A stretch of 64,000 bases of DNA from Teratosphaeria epicoccoides (taxonomy: Eukaryota > Ascomycota > Dothideomycetes > Mycosphaerellales > Teratosphaeriaceae). The notes below the pieces were generated by a model. That model searched no databases and was not told where the DNA came from. It worked only from the letters and a program-made list of their open reading frames with translations. Both the position numbers and the translations under genes were made by a program. The stretch lies in assembly GCA_021401465.1 (NCBI GenBank), contig JADDMT010000136.1, forward strand, positions 1-64,000, read 5' to 3'. Positions 1-11,370 of the stretch are shown here, in pieces (position 1 is the stretch's first letter; every line of letters begins with the position of its first letter).

Positions 1-150
1 AGTTAGGAGCTTCGTGCTTAATCTTAATTCAATCCTCTCTTGCTTAGAGGAGAGTCAGTTACAAGGTCAACTGCCATTGTCGATATTCTTCACAGCTCCC
101 GAGTCTAACACCTGGTCACCTTCCTGCTATCGGCACCTACCCTTATGACA
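1..150 (+). mobile_element. Family A LTR end plus leader fragment
   Basis: This stretch aligns in inverted orientation with the end of the family A LTR and its leader near 5,810-5,960. Both contain the string around TTAGGAGCTTCGTGCTTAA and a leader with GTTACAAGG. The match stops abruptly at about 147-150, where the sequence becomes family B gag on the minus strand. The two sources share only GACA at the join. It is a truncated piece of an A element whose remainder lies outside the window. Confidence 0.7.
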
Positions 151-1799
151 CCTTGCTTACCTTCTTCCTATTACTTCGTTTAGGATAGCGAGCCGCCTAG
201 TAGTCCCTCGCTCCACAGATGTGGCAGCTACTCGGAGGCTTCTCGCTACTGTCTTTTAGCTCGGAGGGCTTGCTCCTCTAGAATGAACTACCGCGTTAGG
301 CGTGACCCCTAGGGCGGTTTTAATAGCGGCCCTTTAGTAGATCCTTAGGACTTAGACGCTTATTGTCCTTGCTGCCCGATTTTCCATTTCGCTTCAAGGT
401 AATCTCCATACGTGTCGTAAGGGACACAAGGTCTTGCCGAGTTGTCAGAAGTTCATGAAAAGTCATGATCGTATTCTGAAGATCGTCATTAAATTTGAAG
501 AGCAAGTGCCGCACGCGTTACGTCTTAGTATAGGGTAGCATCTGTCTCTCGAGTGTAGCGAGGTAGGTAGCGAAGCTAGAGGTTGTTTGTCCCTTCCCCT
601 GCTTAGCCCTCTTGTACTCGACAGACATAGTAAGGGCGCGATTCCCCGGATCCTCGACCTAGTCGACACAGAACTAGCAAAAGTCCGCCTACGTATACGT
701 TCTGTCATGGACCCGCATAAGGTTATACCGCTTATGCCAATTGTTGCGAGGTTCCTTATCCTCTTCGAGCTACATCACACTAAAGGCGACTCGTTTGCCC
801 TCTGTAGAATATCCGCGTAGGTTAAGCACGAAAACTGCCTTACACGCCTGCAAGAAAGTTCGAGCCTCCTTTAAGGTGTCTCCCTTAAACAGCTTCGGGT
901 TGCGTGCGTTACGACTGCCTCCTAGTTAGCCTACTATGGCCCCGAATTTAGGCACCAGGTTCGCGGGCACACGCAGAGGGTCTACGCCTCCTAGTAAGTT
1001 GTCTTCACGGGTCCCTAGCGTGAAATCTCGCTAGATTTCTTCGTCCGCTAGTTCATTAGTACTACTTATGGCGACGTCTTCGTCGTCCTCGCTATTGTCG
1101 CTGCTAGAAGCGGTGCGGCTCTAGCTCTAGTTCGCAAGGCGGTTCGCGACCTAATCGACAATCATGGCTACGAGGGCCAGGTCGATAGTCGGGGTTAGCT
1201 ACAGTCCCTATGCGAGGGGTCTATTGCCTTGTCCGCCGCGTAATTAGCCTCTAGCGGAACCGTCGCTCGATGCAGTGTCACTCGTAGGGGGTACTTCTGC
1301 GGGCTAGTTACTTAGGCTAGCTTTGCCATCGCGGGCGCTTAGGATAGCGCTCGCTGCGCGTTAGTTGCAAGTTCGTAGTACTCTAGACATATCGTAGTAT
1401 TCTCTGCTAGACTGCAAAGCAGGGGGGAGAAAGCAGAACTAATATAGATGTATATACTATATGATATGGAAATATCTCGTAGTATGACAGAGTAATCCGA
1501 CCTTTTAGTAGGTACAAGACAGCGCTGCTTTCTGCTTATTGCAGAGGTAGCGCTAAGGGTGCTTATAACCCCTGACGCTCCTTAATTAGGGAAAGCATGT
1601 CCGAGCCTAACCCTGCAGGGGTACCGTAGGGTTAGCGACGTAGGGGCGTCCTACGTTGACAACTGATCCCTCTCGGACGACATACGAGCCAACGTATGTA
1701 CGAAGGACCCCCTTGCCATATGTGGCAGGGTTACTACATGCCAAGGGCAGGCATTAGAACCCATGCGGTTCTAATGGCCCCCTAGTATCAACCGTATCA
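151..1799 (-). mobile_element. Family B Ty3/gypsy element, 5' LTR and gag (truncated)
   Basis: Reading the minus strand, a 360-bp LTR (1799-1440) is followed by a leader and a degenerate gag. The gag segment around 514-320 matches the plus-strand gag at about 62,447-62,640. The zinc-knuckle end matches 62,700-62,780. Many stops interrupt the frame, mostly TAG where Gln or Trp is expected, as RIP would produce. Protease, reverse transcriptase and integrase are missing here because the copy is cut at about 150. Confidence 0.85.
1440..1799 (-). repeat. Family B LTR, 5' LTR of the nested copy
   Basis: This 360-bp LTR begins TGATACGG (minus strand) and ends in TA where CA is expected. It closely matches 7613-7972 and 61145-61504, with differences mostly of the CA to TA / TG to TA type. 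It is flanked at 1800-1804 by GATTC, which is GAATC on the minus strand. The same five bases follow the B LTR at 7972. Confidence 0.9.
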
Positions 1800-4700
1800 G
1801 ATTCCGTCTTCGTCTTCCTAATCCTCCTGTCTATTCATGTCTTCGCGGACAGCAAGTGTAGTTAGGTCGTAGACTAGCGCGTTCTTCAGGTCATCCTGAA
1901 ACTTACTAGTCTATGTAACAGTCGTGGCCGCGAGTTAGTTGACTCCTAGCGTGCCATCGCTATTTTCCTAGAGAACAGCATGTTTCTCCCGCTTCACGCC
2001 CTTCATGTAGTCTGTCTGGCAGCTAAGTGCATTAGCGCGTGCGTTATCGGTCCCCTTGTAATAGACGATCTTGCAGTTAAAACTAGAGAGCTCCTTACTC
2101 TACCGAACCTGTTATCAGTTTAATTCTTTCGTCGTTATGAAGTATCGCAAGTTCTTATAGTCTGTGTAGACCGTGACCTAGTGCTTAGAACCTTCTAAGT
2201 AGACTCGCCAGGCCTTGTAGGCGTCTACTATAGCTAGAAGTTCTTTGTCGTAGACGTCGTATTAGAGTTTAGGTCTAGACAATTTCCTCGAGTAGTAGGC
2301 GACTAGCTGTAGTCGTCTACTCGGTCCTAGTTAACTCAAGCATGCCCTGAGTGCTACGTCGGAGGCATCTGTTTCAACTATGATAGGCTTATCTAGGTCG
2401 AATACAAGTAAGATCGGCTAATCTGTGAATCGTCGCTTGAGTTCCTTGAAGGCATTCCGTTAGGCGTCGTCCTACACGAATGGCGTATCCTTCGTAGTAA
2501 GAGTCGTAAGTAGTGCTATAATCTTCGAATAGTTTGCTACAAACCTTTAGTAGAAGTTAGCGAACCTAAGGAAGGACTATACTTCCTTAACATTAGTCAG
2601 CGTAGGCTACTCCTTCACGACTTAGACTTTCTTAGTGTCTATCTTGATTCTATTCTATGCTACTACGTAGCTAAGGAATTGTACTTCCTGCTTGTGAAAC
2701 TCGCTCTTCTAAGGCTTAACCTTTAACTAGTAATCCTGGAGTTTCTAAAGTACCTTACATACGTGAGTCCTATGCTCTACGATCGTCTAGGAGTAGACGA
2801 GGATGTCGTCTAGGTATATAACCACAAAGACGTTAAGGTACTCTCATAGCACATTATTAATAAATGCCTGCTATGTAGCCAGGGCATTTGTCAATCTAAA
2901 TGGCATGACTATGTACTCGTAGTGTCTAAACCTAGTTTAGAACGTAGTCTTCTATTCTTCGCCTTCCTTAATTCGAATTCGGTTATACGCTCTAGGTATG
3001 TCGAACTTCGAGAACTACATTGCTCCTTGCAGGCGGTCCTGCAATTCCGAGAGCAAAGGAAGCGGATAACTATTCTTTATCGTGATGTCGTTTAATCTAC
3101 AATAATCTACGTAGAGTCGCTAGTTATCTTCCCCCTTAGGCACAAACAGGATCGGATATCTAGCTAGGGACTACGACTCGCGGATAAAGCCTTTCCGGAG
3201 GTTGTCTTCTAGGTATTTCCGGAGAATCTCTAGTTTCGCTGCTAATAATAGGCGAACTAATTGCTTCGTTAGTGTCTTGCTAGGGAGTAAGGGTATCCCG
3301 TGGTCCTACTCCTAGTGTTCTGGCAGAGCTTCTTAGTCGGGTTCTTCCTCGAAAAGAGGAGCGAACTCTTTATACTCATCAGGAACTATGAATTCAACCC
3401 TGACTTTCGTTTGCGTTGCTTTAACCTATAGGACGTGTACTTCCTGTTCTAGATCCTTGATAGCGGCTACTATCTCGCTTAAAGTCATAACACATATTTC
3501 GATCTTGCCTAGTACGTCGTGTACTACAGGTAGAGGTATCGATCTTGAGAGTTCTAGGAACTAGATCCACTCATTCTTCTAGTCGATATAGGGGTTAGCG
3601 TTTCTTAGCTATAGTAACCCTAGTACTACATCTGAGCCTAGTGACTCCGTGATGTCGAACTAGAGCATCTCTTAGTAGCTTCCTATCTGCAGAGGCATCA
3701 TCTCGGTCTCTTCGTCAACTACTCCTTAGTTTTACGTGACTAGCTTTCCATTAATCGCTTGTAGCGAGAAAGCATTTGTCTTCGCCTATAGCTTTATCCT
3801 AGCTGTCCTAGCGAACTTAGGCGTCATGAAGATTCTAGTACATCCTGAATCTATTAAGGCCCTGGCTAGCGTCTCGTCGATGTGTACCTATACTCTAAGG
3901 TTGTTCGCGTATCTGGCGCCGATCGCGGCACATCGTTGCAGCCCTGTCTAGTCTGTCCGTAGGTCTAATTCCGGCGGACCTCGTCGTTTCCCGAATAACT
4001 GTCTTCATGGACTAGTTCAGGGATCGTACAGTCTCGGCTTCTTCTCTAAGCGTTACCGTTTCCTAGCCTAAGAGGTCGTTCTCGCTCTTAGCCTCGCTGT
4101 TCCTACGCGTTTCTTGCGTACTCTATCTTTAAGTAGTAGACTTAGAGTCGTAGCGCTCGTGAAATCTGAATACCTTTGTAGGTTAGGTAGCCTCCCTAGG
4201 GTGTAAACTCTACCCCGAACAGTACAATTTCTTGGACAACTTTCTGATGCGCGTGAGGTTAAGCTACGACTAGTAGTCTCCTTAGGTGTCGTCGCATACA
4301 GTCGGCTAGTTTGTCATACTGAAGCTAGTCGACGTGTTATACTCCATTAATCCATGGGCAAGCCTAAGCCTACTAGTTCTGTATGATTCGGATAATATCG
4401 AGCCCGATGTCATGCGGCGGCATAGCCTATCGCTCTATGCTCTCGTCTTCCTCGGAATCAGGAATGACGGCTTCGACAATCTCGTAGTTGTCGTCCGAAC
4501 CTTCTTCTTCTTCTTCTTCTAGCTCCTGTTGCCTTAGGACTGTCGTACTAGAAGGTGTACCCCTTAGCGCACAGATCGACTATGCCTTGTTTCGGCTAGG
4601 GTACTATCCGGAACCATCTTTATCACTCATGTGAATCGACAATTGTCGTCGTAGCACGCAGTCTAAGTAAGTGCGGCATGGTCCGGTTCTCGAGTAGCGG

Positions 4701-5926
4701 CGGCTTTTTGCTAAGGCGCCGTTGTTGTCGCGCGAGCCTGCTCTATCCTAGGCAGTTCCTGTCGTTGCTTCTTAGCAAAACACTTGCGGGCAAAGTGTCC
4801 TTTCTTTCTACAGTTATGGCACTCGAGATTACTCTTGTTGAATGGCTTCTTCAGACTATTCTAGGGAGGAGAGCCCTTCTGCGGCTTTCCTTGGGGTCCA
4901 TTCCTTGGACGCCCCTTAGTCGCATCTAACTCCATAGGTTAGAGACTGTAGTAATCGCTTCGCCATTTTAGTGCCAATCGTTAGACCTTATAGTTAGCCT
5001 GTGCTAGCTTGCGATTTCCATGTTGTCGTTCTTGCTGTCGTTCCTAGATGCGATTATCGATTCTAATCGCGAGATCGCTCATTTCCTTGAATGTCGTTAG
5101 CCGATCTCCTCGGGCAATTTCGTCCTTAACTGTCTCCTTTAGTCCCTAGTAGAACTAAGCGGCTAAAGCATTATCATTCTAGTCGACTTAAGCAGAGAGG
5201 GTCTGAAAGTCCGCGCGGTACTTAATGGCGGAACCCTTCTGCTAGATTCCTAGGAGAGCTCTCTCGGCCTCTTATTGCTCATTACTAAGCCTAAACGCTT
5301 CGCGTAATGCCTTAAACAAAGACTTGTCTAAGTTAAGAATCTCCCTAGTTGTCGTCTTCCTGGCTTTGACGTTGCTAACGTGATCTAGATAATCTGTTAG
5401 ATGAGGCTAGATAAACTCGAACGCTAGTCCCTTCAGGTAAGAGACAATGTACATCATTCGCTTATAATGTGTTGTAAACCGTTCCGTATCTACGTTAAAT
5501 GCTAACTAGCATTATAGGATAAACATCTCGACTTGAGATCGTTGTCCTATGAACTCTATAGGGCTTCCTATCTTAAAGCCGTTGTTGCTATGTCTATTTC
5601 CGGTAGTTAAACCTGCGACAGATGCTATAGCCATCTCGCTAAGGTGAATGGATTCGAGCTACTACGTAATTTGAGGTATAGTAGCAACTTGTTCTAGTAG
5701 TATTAGTTAATTGTTGCTAGAAGTTAAACTAACAGCTAAAGAACTACTTGACATAGGCGTATGTCAAGCGCTTAATGAGTCCCCTAATGCTTCCTCAGAA
5801 GTAGTGCTCAAAATGTCATAAGGGTAGGTGCTAATAGCAGGAAGGTAACTAGGTGTTAGACTCGCAGAGCTGTGAAGAATATCGATAATAGCAGTTAACC
5901 TTGTAACTAACTATCCCCTAGGGAAA
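1800..5926 (-). pseudogene. Family A gag-protease-RT-RNase H, RIP-degraded 5' half of pol
   Basis: The minus strand carries the first half of a Ty3/gypsy polyprotein, with leader sequence at its 5' end. A CCHC zinc knuckle (C-x2-C-x4-H-x4-C) lies near 4815-4760. A protease site of the ALIDSG type is near 3875-3815. Reverse transcriptase is at about 3180-2600, with YLDDILV near 2822-2794. RNase H has a TDAS motif near 2395-2355. Most stops are TAG at expected Trp or Gln codons, so it cannot be translated. The frame stops at 1800, where the family B LTR is inserted, and continues at 7973 on the plus strand. Confidence 0.88.
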
Positions 5927-6284
5927 GGGAATTAAATTAAGCACGAAGCTCCTAACTACCTGTCCTAAAGCTATCCCTATATACTAGAGAGACAGAGCAG
6001 CTCTGTTAGATCTGTCGACAGACCTAACAGATCTATGTCTGTAGATCTATAGACTAACCCTACAGATCTAAGGGTCTATTATCCTATAACAGATCCCTTC
6101 TTCCTTATAGGCCTATAGATCTGTAGACTAACCCTATAGATCTAGGGATCTGTCCTCATGTGACAGATCCTTTCTCCTATGACTATGCCTATGACTTATA
6201 GTACTCCTATAACTATACCTATGACTCATAGCACTTAGGACCCTCACGATCCTGAAACCTATAGTACTCCTGACACTCATGACA
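5927..6284 (-). repeat. Family A 5' LTR
   Basis: The LTR starts with TGTCATGAGTG on the minus strand at 6284 and shares its terminal region with the plus-strand copy at 10005-10333. It is about 29 bp longer than that copy because a short CTATGAC/TATAGGAGTACT-type segment is tandemly duplicated. The exact inner boundary is uncertain by several bases, since identity ends in TTAATTCCCT. It now abuts family B tail sequence at 6285. Confidence 0.82.
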
Positions 6285-6814
6285 AAGATCTTCTAGACTA
6301 AGTCTGCGATTAGACCTAGACAAACGTTTTCGCCTGTTAGCAGAGAGTCGAAGCGAACACTGCCGTGAGAACGGTTAGTAGTCGCGGTAAAGCACAAGAG
6401 GGCGCCGAGTAGGTAGGCGAGTGCCTCGCGGTACTTAGCCTGTAGCCTGTTTATAGTCAGAGTGCCTTTAGTAATCCTCTTGTCGCGCGTACTCTAGAAG
6501 TCATCGATGTTATAGCAGAGCTAGTTGTACTCGCTATACACCTCTTCAGGGAGGTCTTAGCATTTTTGATGCTTGCTATTATAGTTGACATAATTGCGGT
6601 AGACACCGCCCTTATTAAATCCGCTGACGTAGATCTTAGCTACGCTTCAGTTAGTACAAGCTACGCATACCTCGCGGGTAGGGGATGCCTTACTAACACG
6701 CGGAGGAGAAATGTGTGTAGCTTAGCTACTAAGGTTGTCAAGGCATTGTCGACATGAGTGACAATTGCGGGCAGAGCGAGTAGCGTCGAACTTAGTCTGC
6801 AGCATATGAGCCAT
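6285..6814 (-). pseudogene. Antisense Cys-rich ORF in family B tail, degraded and truncated
   Basis: On the minus strand an ATG at 6814 opens a frame with a Cys-rich N-terminus (a CHSCRQC run, later CVACTN), followed by about 130 residues of coding-like sequence with five or more stops. It is antisense to the retroelement and lies between pol and the 3' LTR. The 3' end is cut by the family A LTR. It resembles the antisense ORFs at 9325-9813 and 11740-12445 in having an N-terminal CxxC cluster. I do not recognise the family and no function is assigned. Confidence 0.5.
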
Positions 6815-7612
6815 TATGGCTAAGATGAGTTAGTTGATCTTGATTGATTAATTGAAGAAGAAGAAGCTCTAGTTTAGACCCGCAGACATGGCGAGGCGCA
6901 AGCTAAGCGAAATGGGAGTAGAGGTCGATGTTAGTGTCTTAGAACAGGAAAGTTTAGGAAGCGACGAGGTTTTTATACCCTCTGACAGCCCCCCTGTTGC
7001 CTACTACAACCGTTAAGCTAGTAACTCGAACTACATGCGCAGAGTACCTGCCTTTAGTTAACTCACGAGAGGACCTAATAATGCAAGAACGGATAACGCG
7101 GCTGTCACGCATGTGCGCTAACCGTACTCGTGCTAGCCTACTAGCATGAAAATGTGGCGAGACCCGCGCTAGGAGCGCGCTCCTGCTGTTTCGAGTAGCG
7201 CGCGTAGAGCGTCCGCATACCTTCCTACTACCCTAAGGTTCTACGACACGTTCTCTATAGTCACGACTAAATAGGGACGGCTAAGCTACTTGGCAAGGCT
7301 AGCGCGCATGCTCGCCCTATAATTTCAAGGATTAACTAAAGTACATGCTTATAGTGTCCTGATATCTCGATCTACATGTAAAGCGAAGGTGTTACGAAGC
7401 CGCCTAACATGTGACAGGTTAAAACCCGCCCGAGTTAGTAGCCTCTACCCTGTACTCGCTACAAAGGTGTTAAGGTATGCGCATGACATATGTTACGTAG
7501 GCTATCTACCTATTTACCCTTGCGCGGTGTAAGCGTGCTACATCCCGTACCCTATACGTTCTGCATGCATTACTTAGTAAGGCTAGGGACATCCTCATAG
7601 GAGGAGGGGCAG
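6285..7612 (+). mobile_element. Family B 3' internal tail
   Basis: This sequence lies directly upstream of a B LTR and ends in a purine-rich stretch (GGAGGAGGGGCAG), as expected for a polypurine tract before a 3' LTR. No pol motifs are visible. It contains an antisense Cys-rich ORF at its left end, then about 0.8 kb where I see only short degraded frames. The left edge is cut exactly at the family A LTR terminus at 6284. Confidence 0.7.
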
Positions 7613-7972
7613 TGATACGGTTAATACTAGGGGGCCATTAGAACCGCATAGGTTCTAATACCCGCCCTTAGCATGTAGTGACCCTGCTACATATAGTAAG
7701 GGGGTCCTTCGTACATACGTTAGCTTATATGTCGTCCGAGTAGGATTAGTTGTCGATGTAGGACGCCCCTACGTCGCTAACCTTACGGTACCCCTGCGGG
7801 GTTAGGCTTAGACATGCTTTCCCTAATTAAGGAGCGTCAGGGGTTATAAGCACCCTTAGCGCCACCTCTGCGATAAGCAGAAAGCAGCGCTGTCTTATAC
7901 CTACTAAAAGGTCGGATTACTCTGTTACACTGCGAGATATTTCCATATTATATAGCATATACATCTATATCA
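7613..7972 (+). repeat. Family B 3' LTR
   Basis: This 360-bp LTR runs from TGATACGG to ATATCA and retains the TG...CA termini. A purine-rich tract precedes it and GAATC follows at 7973-7977. It is nearly collinear with the LTR at 1440-1799 (reverse complement). The shared target duplication indicates these are the two LTRs of one insertion. Confidence 0.9.
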
Positions 7973-9309
7973 GAATCCTTCTGTTTCAAGGATTAGTATA
8001 CGTGCTAACGTCTTTACGATTAGAGCTACTACACCTCCGACATGACGTACCTTAGGCAGGACACCTAGGAGTGTCTAAAATGAAGCAAATTCTCTAACAA
8101 GAATATTACTTCCCTAGGATAAGCAAGGTAATCGAGGACTACGTCTGTCGATATGTAACTTGCTAACGAAGTAAGCATAACTGTCACAAACTGTATAGGC
8201 TACTACAACTACTTAAGGTACCTTAACGGCCATGGGAATCGCTCGCCATGGATTTCATCGTTAAACTACCTTAGTCGAGAGAACCCGCTACGAATGAGTT
8301 CTTTGACAGGATCATGGTAGTAGTCGACTAATTCACTAAGTTTAGGAAGTTTATCCCTTACCGCGAAGACTTCAAGACTAAAGATATCGCACATGTCTTC
8401 ATTAAATAGGTAGTAGTACTACATAGTATGCTATAGGACCTAGTAACAGATCGAGGATCCGTGTTTACCTCTAACTTCTAGAGAGCCCTAATAAGACAAT
8501 TCTAGGTCAAACATCGACTAAGTACTTCCTTCTACCCTTAGACAGATAGACAGACAGAACGTCTAAATCAGACGTTAGAATAGTACCTTCGATCCTATGT
8601 AAATAGGGACTAGAATAACTAGGTAGAGTTGTTACTAATAGCATAGCTTGTGTATAATAGTACGCTAGCAGAGTCGACAGGACTCTCGCCTTTTCAGATG
8701 GCATATAGATTAGCTATAGAAGACATCCTAGACATCTTAGCTAACGATCCGAACCTAGTAGTACTCAGACAAGTAGAACATCTACGCTAACTGCAAACAG
8801 AAGCACGACTCGACCTGTAGTTCTATTAGTAGAACATGGCATAGTACGCAAATCGTAAGAGAATTAAGGGACTAATTCTAAAGGAGGGGGACAAAGTGTA
8901 CCTCCTCCGCTGTTACATCAAATCAGACAAGCTAAGTAAAAAACTAGACGCTATAAAACTAGGACCATTCAGGATCAAGGCTAAGAAGGGACTAGTTAAT
9001 TTTAAGTTACAGCTACCTAAGCAGATGAGAATACACCCTGTGTTCTATGTCTCTCTGCTAGAACAAGCAGCGCTAGACGCCGCACTGTAAACAGAACCCT
9101 TACTACTTGACCCTAAAGTAGAAGAACCTAAGTACTCTGTCGAGAAGATTGTCGACACTCGCTAGCGGGACAGACAGCGAGAGTACTTAGTACAATAGGA
9201 AGGATATAGGAGTACCGAGAACACCTAGGAACCCCTAGAACATCTGCGAAACTGTTAGCAAAAGATACGAAGTTTCGAGAAAGGAACGAACCTAGGAAGA
9301 AGATCATAA
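7973..9309 (+). pseudogene. Family A integrase with chromodomain, RIP-degraded 3' half of pol
   Basis: The frame opens with a segment of the DGILLFQG type split by the B insertion, its first residues lying at 1800. An HHCC zinc-binding domain follows. The DDE core shows MDFIVKLP near 8250, VTDRG near 8440 and TERLNQTLE near 8560. A GPF/Y module (KLGPFRIKAK) is near 8970. A C-terminal chromodomain lies at about 9130-9265 (VEKIVDTR, then EGY and EPLEHL), which makes this a chromovirus. Repeated TAG stops sit at Trp and Gln positions. The terminal stop is TAA at 9307-9309, only 15 bp from the end of a convergent antisense ORF. Confidence 0.88.
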
Positions 9310-9324
9310 GCTACGACTAGACTC

Positions 9325-9813
9325 CTACGGGACGCTGTCGATTAGCTCGGCTACCACGCCATCTAGGAAACCCTAATACGAGGCGTTAGCGAAACCCTCT
9401 ATTACGCTCCATGTCGTAGGACTAAGAGCGAGACCCGCCGAAGGATCTAGGTCAAGAAGGAACCTAGCCTGCGAGAGAGCCTGTTCTTCGGCCTCATTCT
9501 CCCTAATCTCCTACTCCTTAAGAGCGCGACTATCCTCGACCTCCTAGTCGACCGCGTCTAACTGTTTTTAAAGACGCATCTCCTTTGCATGCGCCTCTAT
9601 CATCTTCTGCGAAGCCTTAGCTAGGACCGCCTTCGCATAATCGAGATCGGTAATTAGTCTTTTCTGCTAATTACCTAACTTCTTCTATTCGACCTCTGTT
9701 ACCTTTGCGTCGCAACTTCGACAGTTACTAAAGTGACATTGCAAACATTTCCCTAAGGAAATGTGTACCCGACAAACGAGCTTTAACTCTTGACACCTAG
9801 TACAGGACTTCAT
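9325..9813 (-). pseudogene. Antisense Cys-rich ORF of family A element
   Basis: ATG at 9813 (minus) opens a frame of about 160 codons with only a handful of TAG stops, ending at 9325. The N-terminus has a Cys array C-x2-C-x6-C-x8-C-x2-C-x4-C-x2-C. A charged, probably coiled-coil segment rich in Lys, Glu and Ala follows. It lies between pol and the 3' LTR on the opposite strand and converges tail-to-tail on pol with a 15-bp gap. I do not know a named family. A zinc-binding accessory protein of the element is inference from the Cys spacing. Confidence 0.6.
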
Positions 9814-10004
9814 GCTATCCTAGCCCTAACGATAGATTTAATTCGCGCGGTGTTTGCGTTTCTGCGTTAGAGGGGCGTTAGTGTCTAGGATGACATAAGG
9901 CAGTAATGTAGAAAGAGAAGACATCATGGCATAAAAGGAAATGACAAGAGAAACCCCGCACTAATAAGGTAGCTTAGGGACGAGCTAGGCTAAGAGGGGG
10001 ATAG

Positions 10005-10333
10005 TGTCATGAGTGTTAGGAGTACTATAGGTTACAGGATCATGAGGGTCCTAAGTACTATGAGTTATAGGCATAGTCATAGGAGAAAGGATCTGTCACG
10101 TAAGGATAGACCCCTAGATCTGTAGGGTTAGTCTACAGATCTACAGGCCTATAAGGGAGAAGGGATCTGTCGTAGGATAACAGACCCTCGGATCTATAGG
10201 GTTAGTCTACAGATCTATAGACACGGATCTGTTAGGTCTGTCGACAGATCTAACAGAGCTGCTCTGTCTCTCTAGTATATAGGGATGGCTTCAGGATAGG
10301 CCGTTAGGAGCTTCGTGCTCAATTTAATTCCCT
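10005..10333 (+). repeat. Family A 3' LTR
   Basis: The LTR starts TGTCATGAGTG right after a purine-rich tract (AAGAGGGGGATAG) and ends in the TTAATTCCCT shared with the 5' LTR at 5927. It contains several imperfect repeats of an AGATCTGT/CTACAGATCT palindromic unit. The sequence after 10333 differs from the element leader, which supports its role as the 3' LTR. Confidence 0.85.
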
Positions 10334-11370
10334 GAAGATGCTAGAACTATTCAGGACTCTGCCTAAGGCCGACAATAAGTACAATCTCTAGATTAACATA
10401 GTGCTCTTCAAAACAGACGCTTAGATAGCTGCTTAGATTACTTACCTCGAGAAGAACGCCCCCTAGTTACTAGACAAGCAGCTCGTAAGCAATGACGAGC
10501 TAGCAGCTAACAATTCAGACGCTAGTACATTTAGTCTTACAGACGCCGAGTTCTAAGAGCTCTTAGGAGACTGTCATGGCTTAGACATCAAAGACAGGCT
10601 ATCCCCCCTAACATGGCGGTATATTTACGATGTTAGCGACCCTGTCATACACGCCATTCTCGCTAAAGATGAGGCCGCTACTACGAGTCGCTATGTAAGC
10701 ATATAGCGAGGCCATAAACGAGACCCTTCGTCTAATCTGCTAGTCCGAGCTTTACTAGGTACTCTAGCGCTACAAATAATTAGACGAACTACAGAGGTAA
10801 TTACAGAGGCATTCGACAGTCGAATTATCAAACTAGAGCTAGTCTCTAGCTTAGATGCCCCGCTAGCATATAGCTCGTAGTAGGGGGTAGATATGTTTGA
10901 CAAGTTAACTAAGCTCGGTAGTAATGATAAGCTTCTACTACTAGATACCTTCATGAAGAGCTAGAGGGTATTCTTACTACACTTAAAGAAGTAGCAGGAG
11001 ACAAAGGCGTCTAAGTTAGAGCCGATAATCAAACAAGAGCGCTAGTCGCTAGCTCCTAGGGCTACTCATAGTTCTGCTACTACTACTACTGCTACTAGTA
11101 TAACTCTAGGACCTTATCCGGCTCCTATAGCCATGACAGCGTTACTAACACTAAAGACTCCGTAGCTAGAGATGCCGCTACTAGCTACGAAGCCCCCTAT
11201 AGTAAAGACGCTAACGCCGCTACTAGCTGCAAAGACTAAGAAGGAAGGGGGTAAGAGGAAGAAGGCAGACAAGCCGCTACTACCGCAGCTTGCAGAGTTA
11301 ATACATAAGCCATGACAGCGCAAGAAGGTGAATTATAAGGATGCCTATAATAGCACGTAGTAATAAAAAG
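10334..11370 (+). pseudogene. Unidentified degraded ORF
   Basis: A plus-strand frame with many TAG stops can be followed for about 340 codons. It includes a segment near 10540-10700 with acidic and hydrophobic coding-like character and a Lys-rich C-terminal part near 11230-11340 (KKEGGKRKKADK). I recognise no reverse transcriptase, integrase or transposase motif. It starts exactly where the family A LTR ends, so its 5' part was probably split off by that insertion. A host gene or another element are both possible. Confidence 0.4.

Noticed and set aside
6566..6757. 63-codon plus-strand frame
   Set aside because: It is the complement of the antisense Cys-rich pseudogene, which reads better on the minus strand.
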